Shown here: positions 7,476 through 15,828 of the stretch, piece by piece | How positions within the stretch are numbered: position 1 is the first letter of the stretch | Layout: the number at the start of each line of letters is the position of its first letter | DNA from: Sphingomonas sp. UBA978 | Lineage (GTDB): Bacteria; Pseudomonadota; Alphaproteobacteria; Sphingomonadales; Sphingomonadaceae | Assembly: GCF_002292295.1 (NCBI RefSeq) | Contig: NZ_DBBS01000021.1 | Span: forward strand, 352,713-416,712 | Direction of reading: 5' to 3' | Length of the DNA: 64,000 nucleotides | Position numbers and translations under genes: made by a program | Notes under the pieces: generated by a model | Seen by the model: only the letters and a program-made list of their open reading frames with translations | Told to the model about the DNA's origin: nothing | The model's database searches: none

Positions 7476-9527
7476 TCAGAATTCGTCCATCGCGTCGTGC
7501 GCCGGGCCGGCGCCGGCCGCTTTGGGCATGGCCTTGGGCAGCGTCAGTTTGGGCGCGGCGGCGAAGGGCGTCACTCCGAACGCCGGGTAGATGTCCGACG
7601 GAAAGTAGAGCGTGCCGTCCTTCACCACCATCGCGATACGATGGAGTTCGCGCAGGTCGCGGGTGGGATCGCCGGGCAGCAGGATGAAATCGGCGAGCTT
7701 CCCCCGCGCGATCGAGCCGAGCTGCTGGTCGTGGCCCATATATTGCTCGGGCGCGAGCGTCGCCAACCGCAGCACTTCGGGGACGGGAATGCCCGCCTCG
7801 GCATAAATCTGCAGCTCGCGATGGACCGACAGGCCGGTCTGGTCGTCGGTGCCGGGCAACAGGCGGATGCCGCGGTCGTGAAGCAGTTTCAGCACCTGCT
7901 TCACCTTCGCCATCGCGCCGTCATAGGCGGCGGCGTCGGCAGGACCGGCGATCGGCGCGATTGCCTGGCGACGGCGGCGCTGCAGGCCGATCGGCAGATG
8001 GCTGATATAGTCGGCGACCGCCGGATTGGCCGCGCCGTCGCGGCCACCCATCAGCAGCTCGAGCGTCACTGCGGTCGGATCGTGCGCGATATGGGCCGCG
8101 GCCATGCGGTCGATCGTCCGCTGCACCCGCGGCGTGGCGAGGTCGAGCGTCGCGGTGCGCTTCATCGCGGTCAGCCGCAGCGGCGTGCGCGTGTCCTCCT
8201 TCGGATCGAGCACCCAGCCGAGCATCAGCTGGTTGACGTGCGTCACCTCGTCATAGCCCGCGGCGATCATCGCATCGGCATTGGTGAAGGCGGGGATATG
8301 GCCGGTCACGGTCATCCCCAGCCGATGCGCCTCGCGCGTGATCGCCGGCACCCAGGCGGGATTCATGCTGTTGTAGATCTTGACCTGTCCATAGCCGCGG
8401 GCGGCATACCAGCGCACCGCGTCGAGCGCCGCCGCCTCGCTGTCGGCGACGATGCCAAGCCGCGCGGAATAGGGGCTGCGCCCTTCGAGGAAGCCGTTGG
8501 CGGTGATGCGCGGACCGGCGACCTCACCCGCGGCGATGCGGCGGACGAGGTCGGGCAGGAAGGCATTGTCGTTGCCCATGTCGCGCACCGAGGTGACGCC
8601 GGCGGCGAGGTAGAGCAAAGCGGATTCGAGGCTGACATGCGCGTGCATGTCGTGGAGACCGGGCATCAGCGTGCCACCCGCGCCGTCGATCGACGCTTCG
8701 CCGGGGGAGGCGACGGCATCCGGCGGCTGGATGCCGGTGATGCGGCCGTCGGCGAACACCACCGACACCGGATCGCCGCGCGTGCCGGTGACGGGATCGA
8801 ACACGCGGACGTTGCGGATGCGCACCGGCGCGTCGATCCGGTGGGCGAAGCGCTGTTGGAGCGCGGCATAGCGCTGCGCGGTCAGGCGGGTCGCAAGCGC
8901 GGCGAGTGCCGGCACCTCGCCTTCATGCCCCTCGCGCACCGTCGCGCCGCCGGTGTCGAGTACGGCGAACAGCGCATCGTCCTTGTCCAGCAGGATGAGG
9001 TCGGGCGACAGGTCGATGCCGCTGATCGCAAAGGCGCGATAGTCGACGCCGCCGATCGTCGCGGGGCCGAGCGGATCGAGGCGCAATCGTCCGCCGGGCA
9101 GCGCGGGCAGCGTCGCGCCTGGCGCCTTGAGCAGCGCGCGCGCATAGAGGCCGAGCGCCCAGGGGCTCGCCGATTGGCCGATATAGAGCGCGGTGCCGCG
9201 TGCGGGTGCGGTGCGGGCGCCCATCGCGTCGGTCCAGCGCGCGGTGCCGCCGTCGCGGACTAAGCGTTCGTGAACGTCGCCGCCGAACGTCGCCTTGCCG
9301 TCGAGCGTCCAGCGCTGCGGCAGGCCGTCCGCGCCGAGTTCGATCGTCTCGTCCATCGTCGGGCCGCGGCCGTTGTTCTTGACGTCGTAATGGATCGCGA
9401 CATGGTCGTGGTCGCGGACCGCATCGACGCTGCCGACTTTCTCGCCATTGGCGATCACCGACAGGCGTTCGTGGCTTGCGACCGGGACGGGCGCGGCGGA
9501 GGCGAGCAGGGCGGCGAGGATGAGCAT
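7476..9527 (-). CDS. Exported amidohydrolase with a long N-terminal beta-rich domain
   Basis: 683 residues. Signal peptide 1-12 or so (MLILAALLASAAPVPV). Residues 20-235 form an extra, probably beta-rich region I cannot name. The amidohydrolase domain starts near 236 (VRIRNVRVFDPVTGT) and has the metal motif HxH at His295/His297 (GLHDMHAH), then GHIPAF, DEVTHVNQ, the acidic LLPGTDDQTG, and a C-terminal GKLADFILLPGDP typical of imidazolonepropionase/prolidase-like enzymes (M38-like group). Expected reaction: hydrolysis of a C-N bond in a dipeptide or cyclic amide. The start codon overlaps the stop of the upstream cyclodeaminase gene (TGATG), so the two are translationally coupled. Confidence 0.83.
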   Translation of the reverse strand: MLILAALLASAAPVPVASHERLSVIANGEKVGSVDAVRDHDHVAIHYDVKNNGRGPTMDETIELGADGLPQRWTLDGKATFGGDVHERLVRDGGTARWTDAMGARTAPARGTALYIGQSASPWALGLYARALLKAPGATLPALPGGRLRLDPLGPATIGGVDYRAFAISGIDLSPDLILLDKDDALFAVLDTGGATVREGHEGEVPALAALATRLTAQRYAALQQRFAHRIDAPVRIRNVRVFDPVTGTRGDPVSVVFADGRITGIQPPDAVASPGEASIDGAGGTLMPGLHDMHAHVSLESALLYLAAGVTSVRDMGNDNAFLPDLVRRIAAGEVAGPRITANGFLEGRSPYSARLGIVADSEAAALDAVRWYAARGYGQVKIYNSMNPAWVPAITREAHRLGMTVTGHIPAFTNADAMIAAGYDEVTHVNQLMLGWVLDPKEDTRTPLRLTAMKRTATLDLATPRVQRTIDRMAAAHIAHDPTAVTLELLMGGRDGAANPAVADYISHLPIGLQRRRRQAIAPIAGPADAAAYDGAMAKVKQVLKLLHDRGIRLLPGTDDQTGLSVHRELQIYAEAGIPVPEVLRLATLAPEQYMGHDQQLGSIARGKLADFILLPGDPTRDLRELHRIAMVVKDGTLYFPSDIYPAFGVTPFAAAPKLTLPKAMPKAAGAGPAHDAMDEF

Positions 9528-10480
9528 CAGCGACGCGAACTCCGATAGAGGTGTGCGGCGGCGGCGAGGTCCTGCACCGCATGGCCGAGCGATTTGTAGA
9601 GGGTGATGTCTGCAGGCCCGGTGCGGCCGCGGACGCGGCCGAGCAGCACCGCGCCGATCTCCGCGACGATATGGTCGTCGGTGACGAGGCCGGCGTCGCG
9701 CGCGACGAGGAATTCGGCGGCGGCATCGCGCGCGGAGGCGGTGCTGTCGGCGATATAGCGGCTCTTCACCACCAGCGCGCTGTCGACCTCGACCGGGCCG
9801 GGGCCGCTCGAACCGACGAGGTTGACGTGGGTGCCGGTCCGCACCCAATCGCCTAGGATCACCGGTTCGGCCGCGGCGGTGAGCGTGCAGATCACGTCGG
9901 CGGCGCGGGTGGCGGCTTCGAGGTCGTCGGCGCGTTCGCAGGGGAGGTGGGGGAAGGCGGCGACCAACGCATCGACCCTGGCCGGCGTGCGGCCCCAGAT
10001 CAGCACGCGATCGAAGCGGCGCACCAACGGCAGCGCATGGAGGTGAGTATGTGCCTGCCCGCCGGTGCCGACGATCAGCAGCGTGGTCGCATCGGCGCGG
10101 GCGAGCGCGTCGGTGGCGACCGCGGTGGCGGCGGCGGTGCGGATATGCGTGATCTCCTCCGCATCGGCGATCGCGACGGGGCGGCCTTCCGTGGGTTCGA
10201 ACAGCACGACGAGGCCGCGGTGGCGGCGCTTGCCCGGTGCCAGCGGGTCGGCGAAGACGCTGATCGTCTTGGTGCCGAACATGTCCTGCTCGCCGAGCGC
10301 GCCGGGCATCTGCGCGAAGGTGCGCCCCGGACCGAGCGACAGCATGGTGCGCAGCAGCTGGCGGGTGGTGCCGGCGGACAGCGCCGCCATCGCGTCCCGC
10401 ACGACACGGATGCAATCGGGATAGGACAGGCCGGCGCGCACCGCGGCGCTGTCGAAGATCGCGAGGTCGTCGCGCGTCAT
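9527..10480 (-). CDS. Ornithine cyclodeaminase / mu-crystallin family protein
   Basis: 317 residues, cytoplasmic. Shows the Rossmann dinucleotide motif LLIVGTGGQAHTHLHAL mid-protein, the family signature FGTKTISVFADP, and the N-terminal DMTRDDLAIFD strand. Family members use NAD(P)H or NAD+ to deaminate ornithine to proline, or act as ketimine reductases or alanine/2,3-diaminopropionate dehydrogenases, so the exact substrate is open. The start at 10480 has GGAGAA upstream and gives the usual family length; longer frames extend only into the promoter region. First gene of a two-gene unit with the amidohydrolase and divergent from the Lrp-type regulator, which probably controls it. Confidence 0.88.
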   Translation of the reverse strand: MTRDDLAIFDSAAVRAGLSYPDCIRVVRDAMAALSAGTTRQLLRTMLSLGPGRTFAQMPGALGEQDMFGTKTISVFADPLAPGKRRHRGLVVLFEPTEGRPVAIADAEEITHIRTAAATAVATDALARADATTLLIVGTGGQAHTHLHALPLVRRFDRVLIWGRTPARVDALVAAFPHLPCERADDLEAATRAADVICTLTAAAEPVILGDWVRTGTHVNLVGSSGPGPVEVDSALVVKSRYIADSTASARDAAAEFLVARDAGLVTDDHIVAEIGAVLLGRVRGRTGPADITLYKSLGHAVQDLAAAAHLYRSSRR

Positions 10481-10490
10481 GTCCCGTTCT

Positions 10491-10509
10491 CCGCCGGCGT
10501 GTCCGGCGG
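10491..10509 (-). promoter_or_regulatory. Leader hairpin next to the cyclodeaminase ribosome site
   Basis: CCGCCGG (10491-10497) pairs perfectly with CCGGCGG (10503-10509) around a 5-base loop. In the leftward transcript the 3' arm merges into the GGCGGAGAA ribosome-binding region, so the stem could compete with ribosome access. The stem is visible; the function is inferred. Confidence 0.35.
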
Positions 10510-10602
10510 ACAGCCTAACCCGGTGGTGCCGCAAAAGCTTGTCGATCGGGTGCGTCCGTGGTGGAATGGCCGCAAGTCCAATCCCCATTTTGCCGGAACG
10601 GT

Positions 10603-10614
10603 GCATAAACATGG
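10603..10614. promoter_or_regulatory. Weak Lrp-type half site, site C
   Basis: GCATAAACATGG resembles the GCATA-N3-TATGC repeat, but only the left arm is intact. It overlaps the start codon of the Lrp-type gene, a position fitting autorepression. Listed because stronger copies occur at 4569 and 11097; by itself it would not be notable. Confidence 0.2.
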
Positions 10615-11084
10615 CTGACGCCCTCGACCGCCTCGACCTCAAGATCCTCGACAGGCTGCAGATCGACGCCTCCGAATCGTCGAGTGAGATCGCCGATCGC
10701 GTCGGCCTGTCGCAATCGCCGTGCTGGCGGCGGATGCAGCGGCTGAAGGAGGAGGGCTATATCAAGGCGCAGGTCGCGGTGCTCGACCGCGACAAGTTCG
10801 GCGAGAGCATGTATATCTTCGCGCAGCTCAAGATGGGGCGGCTGAGCGACGAGGCGCGCAACCGCTTCCTGCGCGCGGTGGATGAGATCCCGGAGATCAC
10901 CGAGGCGTATACCCTGTTCGGCGAGATGGACGTGATGCTGAAGGTGCTGGCGCCGAGCATGGGCTGGTATCAGAATTTTACCTTCCGCACGCTGCTGCGC
11001 CTGCCGGGGGTCGAGGACATCCGCTCGATCGCGACTCTGTCGGAGATGAAATGCACGCACCGGCTGCCGCTGCCGACGGCGTGA
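10611..11084 (+). CDS. Lrp/AsnC family transcriptional regulator
   Basis: 157 residues. N-terminal winged helix-turn-helix (LDRLDLKILDRLQIDAS, then the recognition region GLSQSPCWRRMQRLKEEG) followed by an alpha/beta RAM effector domain ending in the usual LPGVEDIRSIATLSEMK. Members bind amino acids as octamers and recognise 12-15 base AT-centred inverted repeats. Start at 10611 chosen because the family begins one or two residues before LDRLD. Divergent from the cyclodeaminase/amidohydrolase pair across 130 bases, the classical arrangement for a local amino-acid-responsive regulator. Repeats of GCATA-N2/3-TATGC around the neighbouring genes are candidate binding sites. Confidence 0.95.
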   Translation: MADALDRLDLKILDRLQIDASESSSEIADRVGLSQSPCWRRMQRLKEEGYIKAQVAVLDRDKFGESMYIFAQLKMGRLSDEARNRFLRAVDEIPEITEAYTLFGEMDVMLKVLAPSMGWYQNFTFRTLLRLPGVEDIRSIATLSEMKCTHRLPLPTA

Positions 11085-11096
11085 TCGTCTGCATCC

Positions 11097-11109
11097 GCAT
11101 AAGCTATGC
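11097..11109. promoter_or_regulatory. Candidate Lrp-type operator, site D (GCATA-AGC-TATGC)
   Basis: Perfect inverted repeat with 5-base arms and a 3-base centre; one more base on each side also pairs (C at 11096, G at 11110). It lies 85-97 bases upstream of the M61-like peptidase start and just after the regulator gene. Best of the four copies in this region. Confidence 0.5.
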
Positions 11110-11193
11110 GCGCGATAGCCTTTCGGCGGGCGCATCCGGCAGAAATGCGCGACCATGTCCGGCTAGGCTGATCGCCTGAACGAGGGAGGCATC

Positions 11194-12900
11194 ATGACCC
11201 GCCGCATGTCGCGCATCTATCCGGCGATGGCGTCGCTGCTCTTGGCGACGGGGGCGGCCGTCCCCGCAACCGGCGACGGCCCGTGCCTCGTGATCCGGCT
11301 TGCCCCCGGTGCGCCCGATGCGGCGCAGCATGTCCCGTTCGTCGATGTGACGCTGATCGCGCAGGATATGCACGTGGCGGCGGGCGAGCCGCTGTTCGAA
11401 CTGCCGATGGTCGCCAACACCGTCGTCACCAGCGGCAAGGATCTGCAAGGGATCGCGCTGTCCGATGCCACCGGGCCGATCGCCGTGACGACGCAGGACA
11501 CGGCGGAGGACGGGTCGAACGGCACGCGGCGGTGGCGCGCGATGCGCGCGGTCGATGGTGTCGTCACCCTGCGCTATCGCGTGCCGATCGACGCCGCCGC
11601 GCCGCCGCTGGCGCTGCCGCAATATGAGATGCGGACCGAGGGCGGCACCTTCTCCGCTGCGGGTAATGCTTTCCTGCTGCTGCCGACCGACACGCGCCCG
11701 CGCCGGGTCGCGGTGGATTGGGATTTCGCTGGCTATCGGGCTGGCGGCAGGGGCGTGTCGAGCTTCGGCGTGGGCGATGTGACGACCCTGGCGGCGATCC
11801 CCGCGCAGCAGCTCGCGTCCGCTTATTACATGGGTGGGCGTCCTGGGGTGGCGGGGCCGGAGCAGGACGGCTTCTTCGCGGCCTGGCAGGGCCAGCCGCC
11901 GTTCGCGATGGCGCCGCTGATGACCTGGGCCGGGGCGCTGCACCGCTTCTACGGCACATTCTTCGGTTATACGCCGCCCCGCTTCGGCGTGTTCGGGCGG
12001 ACCAACACGCGCAATCCGGGCAGCGGCATCGGGCTGACCGACAGCTTCGCCTATACCTTCAACCAGACCTCGACACCGGACGACCTGCGGACGCTGCTCG
12101 CGCACGAGATGCTGCATAGCTGGGTCAATTCGCTCGACGGGTCGATGGACGGCGCGGGCGGGCTCGACCGGTCGTGGTTCGGCGAGGGGCTGGCGGTGCA
12201 TTACCAGCGAGCGCTGCCGTATCGCGCCGGCATGATCTCCGCCGACGATTTCCTGAAGGATCTCAACGAGACGGCGGGGCGCTATTACACCAATATCAAG
12301 ATCGCGACGCCCAATGCCGCGATCCCCGACGGCTTCTGGCGCGATACGCGGGTGCGGGTGCTGCCCTATGACCGCGGCTCCCTGTATTTCGAGACGGTGG
12401 ATGCGCAGATCCGGGCGCGGTCGGGGGACAGGCGTTCGCTCGACGATATCGTCCGCGCGATGCTGCAGACGCGTCGCGCCGGGGGCGCAATGAACGAGGC
12501 GCTGTACCGGTCGCTGCTGCGGGCGGAGCTTGGCGGCAAGGGGATCGCCGACCTGGATGCGATGCTCGCCGGTGCGACGGTGCTGCCGCCGTCGGACGCC
12601 TATGGCCCGCGCTTCCGCCGGGTGACGCGGCCGCTGCGGCGCTACGATCTGGGGTTCGACATGGCGTCGCTACAGACGAAGCCGAAGATCGTGCGCGGGC
12701 TAGTCGCCGGGTCGAACGCCGCCGTGGCGGGGCTGCGCGACGGCGACGAGATCCTCAACGGCTTCCCGCAGGACGCGCTGCAGGGCGACCAGCAGGCCTA
12801 TGTGACGCTGGACGTCAGGCGGGCGGGGCGGACGGTACAGCTGCGCTACCAGCCGCGCGGGGAGGTCGTGGATGCGTATCAGTGGGTGGCGGTGGAGTGA
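11194..12900 (+). CDS. M61-like metallopeptidase with C-terminal PDZ domain, exported
   Basis: 568 residues. Signal peptide near 1-25. The N-terminal half is a beta-rich domain like that of glycyl aminopeptidases. The zinc site is HEMLH at residues 304-308, with the third ligand Glu in WFGEGLAVHYQ about 25 residues later, as in gluzincins. A PDZ-like domain follows near 490-560 (GFDMASLQTKPKIVRGL, then AAVAGLRDGDEILNG). Family members cleave N-terminal Gly or Ala from peptides. GGGAGGC lies just upstream of the start codon. An operator-like palindrome lies about 90 bases upstream, linking the gene to the Lrp-type regulator before it. It fits a periplasmic peptide-degradation set with the S10 enzymes. 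Confidence 0.85.
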   Translation: MTRRMSRIYPAMASLLLATGAAVPATGDGPCLVIRLAPGAPDAAQHVPFVDVTLIAQDMHVAAGEPLFELPMVANTVVTSGKDLQGIALSDATGPIAVTTQDTAEDGSNGTRRWRAMRAVDGVVTLRYRVPIDAAAPPLALPQYEMRTEGGTFSAAGNAFLLLPTDTRPRRVAVDWDFAGYRAGGRGVSSFGVGDVTTLAAIPAQQLASAYYMGGRPGVAGPEQDGFFAAWQGQPPFAMAPLMTWAGALHRFYGTFFGYTPPRFGVFGRTNTRNPGSGIGLTDSFAYTFNQTSTPDDLRTLLAHEMLHSWVNSLDGSMDGAGGLDRSWFGEGLAVHYQRALPYRAGMISADDFLKDLNETAGRYYTNIKIATPNAAIPDGFWRDTRVRVLPYDRGSLYFETVDAQIRARSGDRRSLDDIVRAMLQTRRAGGAMNEALYRSLLRAELGGKGIADLDAMLAGATVLPPSDAYGPRFRRVTRPLRRYDLGFDMASLQTKPKIVRGLVAGSNAAVAGLRDGDEILNGFPQDALQGDQQAYVTLDVRRAGRTVQLRYQPRGEVVDAYQWVAVE

Positions 12901-12981
12901 CATGACGCCCTGTGGTGGCCGTCGGTGTTGCGCATCCCGGCTCCGTCGATCGCCATCCGTGCGGGCGCGCCGCCGATCGCA

Positions 12982-12993
12982 CTACGTTAAACG
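12982..12993 (+). promoter_or_regulatory. Repeated element CTACGTTAAACG, copy 1
   Basis: Twelve-base element 42 bases upstream of the propeller gene start. An identical copy is at 18649-18660 and a one-mismatch copy on the other strand at 18496-18507. All three lie in gene-free upstream regions of one cluster, pointing to a shared regulator or sigma factor. Confidence 0.45.
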
Positions 12994-13034
12994 CCCTATG
13001 GGGCTGTGCGGGGAAATCATCGATCCTCGGTGAC

Positions 13035-14090
13035 ATGAGCATGCCGAACCGCGGAGCGAAAGTCCTGGGCAGGTCCCGTTGGCGTCAATGGTTTCCGGTG
13101 GCGGCGGGGGGCGTCGCGCTTCTGTCCGGTCCGGTCGGTGCGGCCGGCCAGGCGCAAGGCGTTACCGAAGACGGTACCGCGTTGCGCCGGGCCGTCGTCC
13201 TGCCGATGACGGCATTGCCGATTGCGGCGACGATCAAGGTCGGCAGGACGGCGGATTGGGTGACCATTACCGCGGACAGGGTTTGGGTCGGCAGCACGGG
13301 GCCGAACGCCGTGAACGCGATCGACCCCCGCACCAATGCCGTGTTCTCCGTCGCGCTGCCGGGCCGCCCGTGCGCCGGGCTGGCCGCCGACCGGCAGAGC
13401 GTCTGGGTCCCCCTGTGCGGCGAGACCCCGCAACTGGCCAGGGTCGATCGCAGGACCCGGCGCATCAGCGGGGTGTTTCCCGTCGGGCCGCCTGCCGGCG
13501 AAGGCGGCATCGCCATCGGTGCGGGGAGCATCTGGCTCGTGACCGACAGGGCGGGGTCGCTGGCACGTATCGATCCCGTGTCCGGCGCGGTCGTGCGCGT
13601 CATCCAGCTGCCCGCGGGATCGTACAATCCGGTATTCGCCGGCGGGATGCTCTGGGTTACCCGCGTGGACGGCGCCGAGGTGTCGGTCGTCGATCCCGCG
13701 ACGAACACGGTCGTGTCCAGCGTACCCGTAGGCCCGAACCCGCGTTTTACGGCCGCGGGCGCCGGGGCGGTGTGGACGCTGAACCAAGGCGACGGCACAC
13801 TCAGCCGCATCGACACGACACGCCGCGCGGCGACGGTGCAGCCGCTCGAGACGGCCGGTCGTGGTGGCGATGTGGCCGTTCAGGATGGACGCGTCTGGAC
13901 GACGATGATGAAGACGCCGCTGACGGTGAGCGACGCGCGCACGGGCATGCCGTTATGCCAGTGGAAGGGGGAGGGCGGCGATTCGCTGAACGTCGGCCAT
14001 GGCGCGGTGTGGCTCACCAATCTGCGCGCCGGCACCGTGTCGCGAATTCCGCTGAAGACGCTGCCGGCGGATTGCACATCGCGCCGATAG
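13035..14090 (+). CDS. YncE-like beta-propeller protein, exported
   Basis: 351 residues. Signal-like N-terminus with a basic stretch then a hydrophobic run (WFPVAAGGVALLSGPVGAAG). The rest is a series of blades with repeated VWVGS, IDPRTNAVFSV, VWVPLCG, IWLVTD, IDPVSGAVVRV, LWVTR, VDPATNTVVSSV, VWTLNQ and VWLTN signatures, as in YncE/virginiamycin-B-lyase-type propellers. No catalytic residues can be assigned; a binding or scaffold role in the periplasm is likely. ATG 13035 is favoured over ATG 13041 only weakly. The TPR-sulfotransferase gene follows after 56 bases on the same strand, so the two probably form an operon driven from the region holding the CTACGTTAAACG element. Confidence 0.75.
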   Translation: MSMPNRGAKVLGRSRWRQWFPVAAGGVALLSGPVGAAGQAQGVTEDGTALRRAVVLPMTALPIAATIKVGRTADWVTITADRVWVGSTGPNAVNAIDPRTNAVFSVALPGRPCAGLAADRQSVWVPLCGETPQLARVDRRTRRISGVFPVGPPAGEGGIAIGAGSIWLVTDRAGSLARIDPVSGAVVRVIQLPAGSYNPVFAGGMLWVTRVDGAEVSVVDPATNTVVSSVPVGPNPRFTAAGAGAVWTLNQGDGTLSRIDTTRRAATVQPLETAGRGGDVAVQDGRVWTTMMKTPLTVSDARTGMPLCQWKGEGGDSLNVGHGAVWLTNLRAGTVSRIPLKTLPADCTSRR

Positions 14091-14146
14091 CGTGCGACAC
14101 CGGCCGTGCGCACGCCACCATGCCCATCACGGAACGACCGACACGC

Positions 14147-15712
14147 ATGACGGACGCGACCATCGAAGCCGCAGAAGCGGCCCTTGCCCGGGGCGATGCC
14201 GCGCACGCCGCCACGCTCGCCATGGCCCTGTGTCGGCAGCGGCCGGATATCCCCGACGGATGGTATCTGCTCGGTCTGGCCGAAGCCGCGGCCGGCCGCA
14301 TCGCGCGTGCGCTGCCGCTGGTACAGCGGGCGGTCACCGCAGCGCCGACGCCGCAGCGGCTCGCGCAATATGCGCGGCTGCTGAGCCTCGGGCGGCGTGA
14401 CGGGGAGGCGGGCCGCACCGCCCGCGCCGCGCTGGCGCTCGGTCCGGAGGATGCGTACAGCCTCGACACGATCGGCTGCGTGCTGGCGCGGCTCGGCGAT
14501 CACGAAGGGTCGTTCGGCGCGTTCGCGGCGGCCGTCGATCGCGCCCCGTCCGACACGGGTTTCCGCTTCAACCTGGCGGCCGCCTGCGGATTCACGGGAC
14601 GCGTTGCGGAGGCGCAGGCGCATTATGAAGCGTTGCTCGCCCGGGAGCCGGGCCATGCCCGCGCGCATTATGCCCTGGCGATCGCGAAGCGCCACACCGC
14701 GACCGACAACCATGTCGACAGGCTGGAGGCGGTGCTGGCCGGGACGACGGACATGCTCGACCAGATGCGCTTGCGCTATGCACTCGCGAAGGAACTGGAG
14801 GATATGGGCCGCGACGCCGCGGCCTATACGCACCTCGCCACCGCCAACAGCGCGCGCAAGCAGCATCTCGGCTATGATTTCGCGACGGATGCGGCGCTGT
14901 TCGACGCGATCGAAACCGCATTTGCGACGGATGGCCTGCGCGGAGCGGGGCTCGCCGGGCCGGCCCCCATCTTCGTGGTCGGCATGCCGCGGACCGGGAC
15001 CACATTGGTCGATCGTATCCTGTCCTCCCACCCGGAGGTGGGGTCGGCCGGCGAATTGCAGGCGATGCCGCTGGCGGTGAAAGAGGCGGCCGGCACCCGA
15101 TCGCGGATCGTGGTCGATGCCGCCACGATCCGCGCGTCGCTGGGGGCCGACCCGGCCGTGCTCGGCGCGCGCTATATGGAACGCGCGACGCCGCATCGGC
15201 CCGAGGGCAAGGCGCGCTTCGTCGACAAGTTGCCCGCGAACATCCTCTACGTCGGCCACATCCTTCACGCCCTGCCGCAGGCGCGCGTCATATGCCTCCG
15301 CCGCCATCCGATGGATACGGTATGGAGCAATTACAAAAACCTGTTCGCGCTCAGCTCGGCCTATTATTTCTACTCCAACGACCTGATGGATACGGCGCGA
15401 TACTTCGCCCGCTTCGACCGGTTGATGGCCTTCTGGCAGCGCCGCTTCCCCGGCCGCATCCTCGAACTCGGCTATGAGGCGCTCGTCGCCGATCAGGAGG
15501 GCGAGACGCGACGGCTGCTGGATCACTGCGGCCTCGGCTGGGACGCGCGGACGCTCGCCTTTCACGAAAACCAGGCCGCGGTCGCGACGCCGAGCGCGGC
15601 GCAGGTCCGCCGACCGATCAATGCCGACGCGGTCGGCCGCTGGCAGGTCCATGCCGAGGCGATGGCGCCGGTCCGCCGCTTCTTCGAAACGCAGGGCATC
15701 GCCGTGGACTGA
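14147..15712 (+). CDS. TPR-repeat sulfotransferase
   Basis: 521 residues. The first ~250 residues are TPR helical pairs (AEAALARGDAAHAATLAMAL; LLGLAEAAAGRIARAL; AHYEALLAREPGHARAHYAL). The C-terminal half is a sulfotransferase domain: IFVVGMPRTGTTLVDRIL at about 275-292 is the 5'-phosphosulfate loop that binds PAPS, and ICLRRHPMDTVWSNYKN is the 3'-phosphate region. It would move sulfate from PAPS to a hydroxyl or amine acceptor in the cytoplasm. An ATG at 14120 is an in-frame alternative start. The acceptor is unknown; hydroxylated lipid is one possibility given the desaturase/hydroxylase in the same cluster. Convergent with the next receptor gene. Confidence 0.85.
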   Translation: MTDATIEAAEAALARGDAAHAATLAMALCRQRPDIPDGWYLLGLAEAAAGRIARALPLVQRAVTAAPTPQRLAQYARLLSLGRRDGEAGRTARAALALGPEDAYSLDTIGCVLARLGDHEGSFGAFAAAVDRAPSDTGFRFNLAAACGFTGRVAEAQAHYEALLAREPGHARAHYALAIAKRHTATDNHVDRLEAVLAGTTDMLDQMRLRYALAKELEDMGRDAAAYTHLATANSARKQHLGYDFATDAALFDAIETAFATDGLRGAGLAGPAPIFVVGMPRTGTTLVDRILSSHPEVGSAGELQAMPLAVKEAAGTRSRIVVDAATIRASLGADPAVLGARYMERATPHRPEGKARFVDKLPANILYVGHILHALPQARVICLRRHPMDTVWSNYKNLFALSSAYYFYSNDLMDTARYFARFDRLMAFWQRRFPGRILELGYEALVADQEGETRRLLDHCGLGWDARTLAFHENQAAVATPSAAQVRRPINADAVGRWQVHAEAMAPVRRFFETQGIAVD

Positions 15713-15786
15713 ATGCCGGCCGGGACGTGCCGATCCTTACGCCGCCCGGTCGCCAAGACGGGGCTGCGCCCGGTCACGGAAGCCGC

Positions 15787-15812
15787 CGGCGCCGCCACGA
15801 AGGACGGCGCCG
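15787..15812. terminator. Possible bidirectional terminator hairpin
   Basis: CGGCGCCG at 15787-15794 and 15805-15812 can form an 8-base-pair stem with a 10-base loop in the 116-base gap between the convergent sulfotransferase and receptor genes. No T-run follows on either strand, so intrinsic termination is only suggested by position. Confidence 0.35.
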
Positions 15813-15828
15813 ACGGTGCAGGGTCGGT

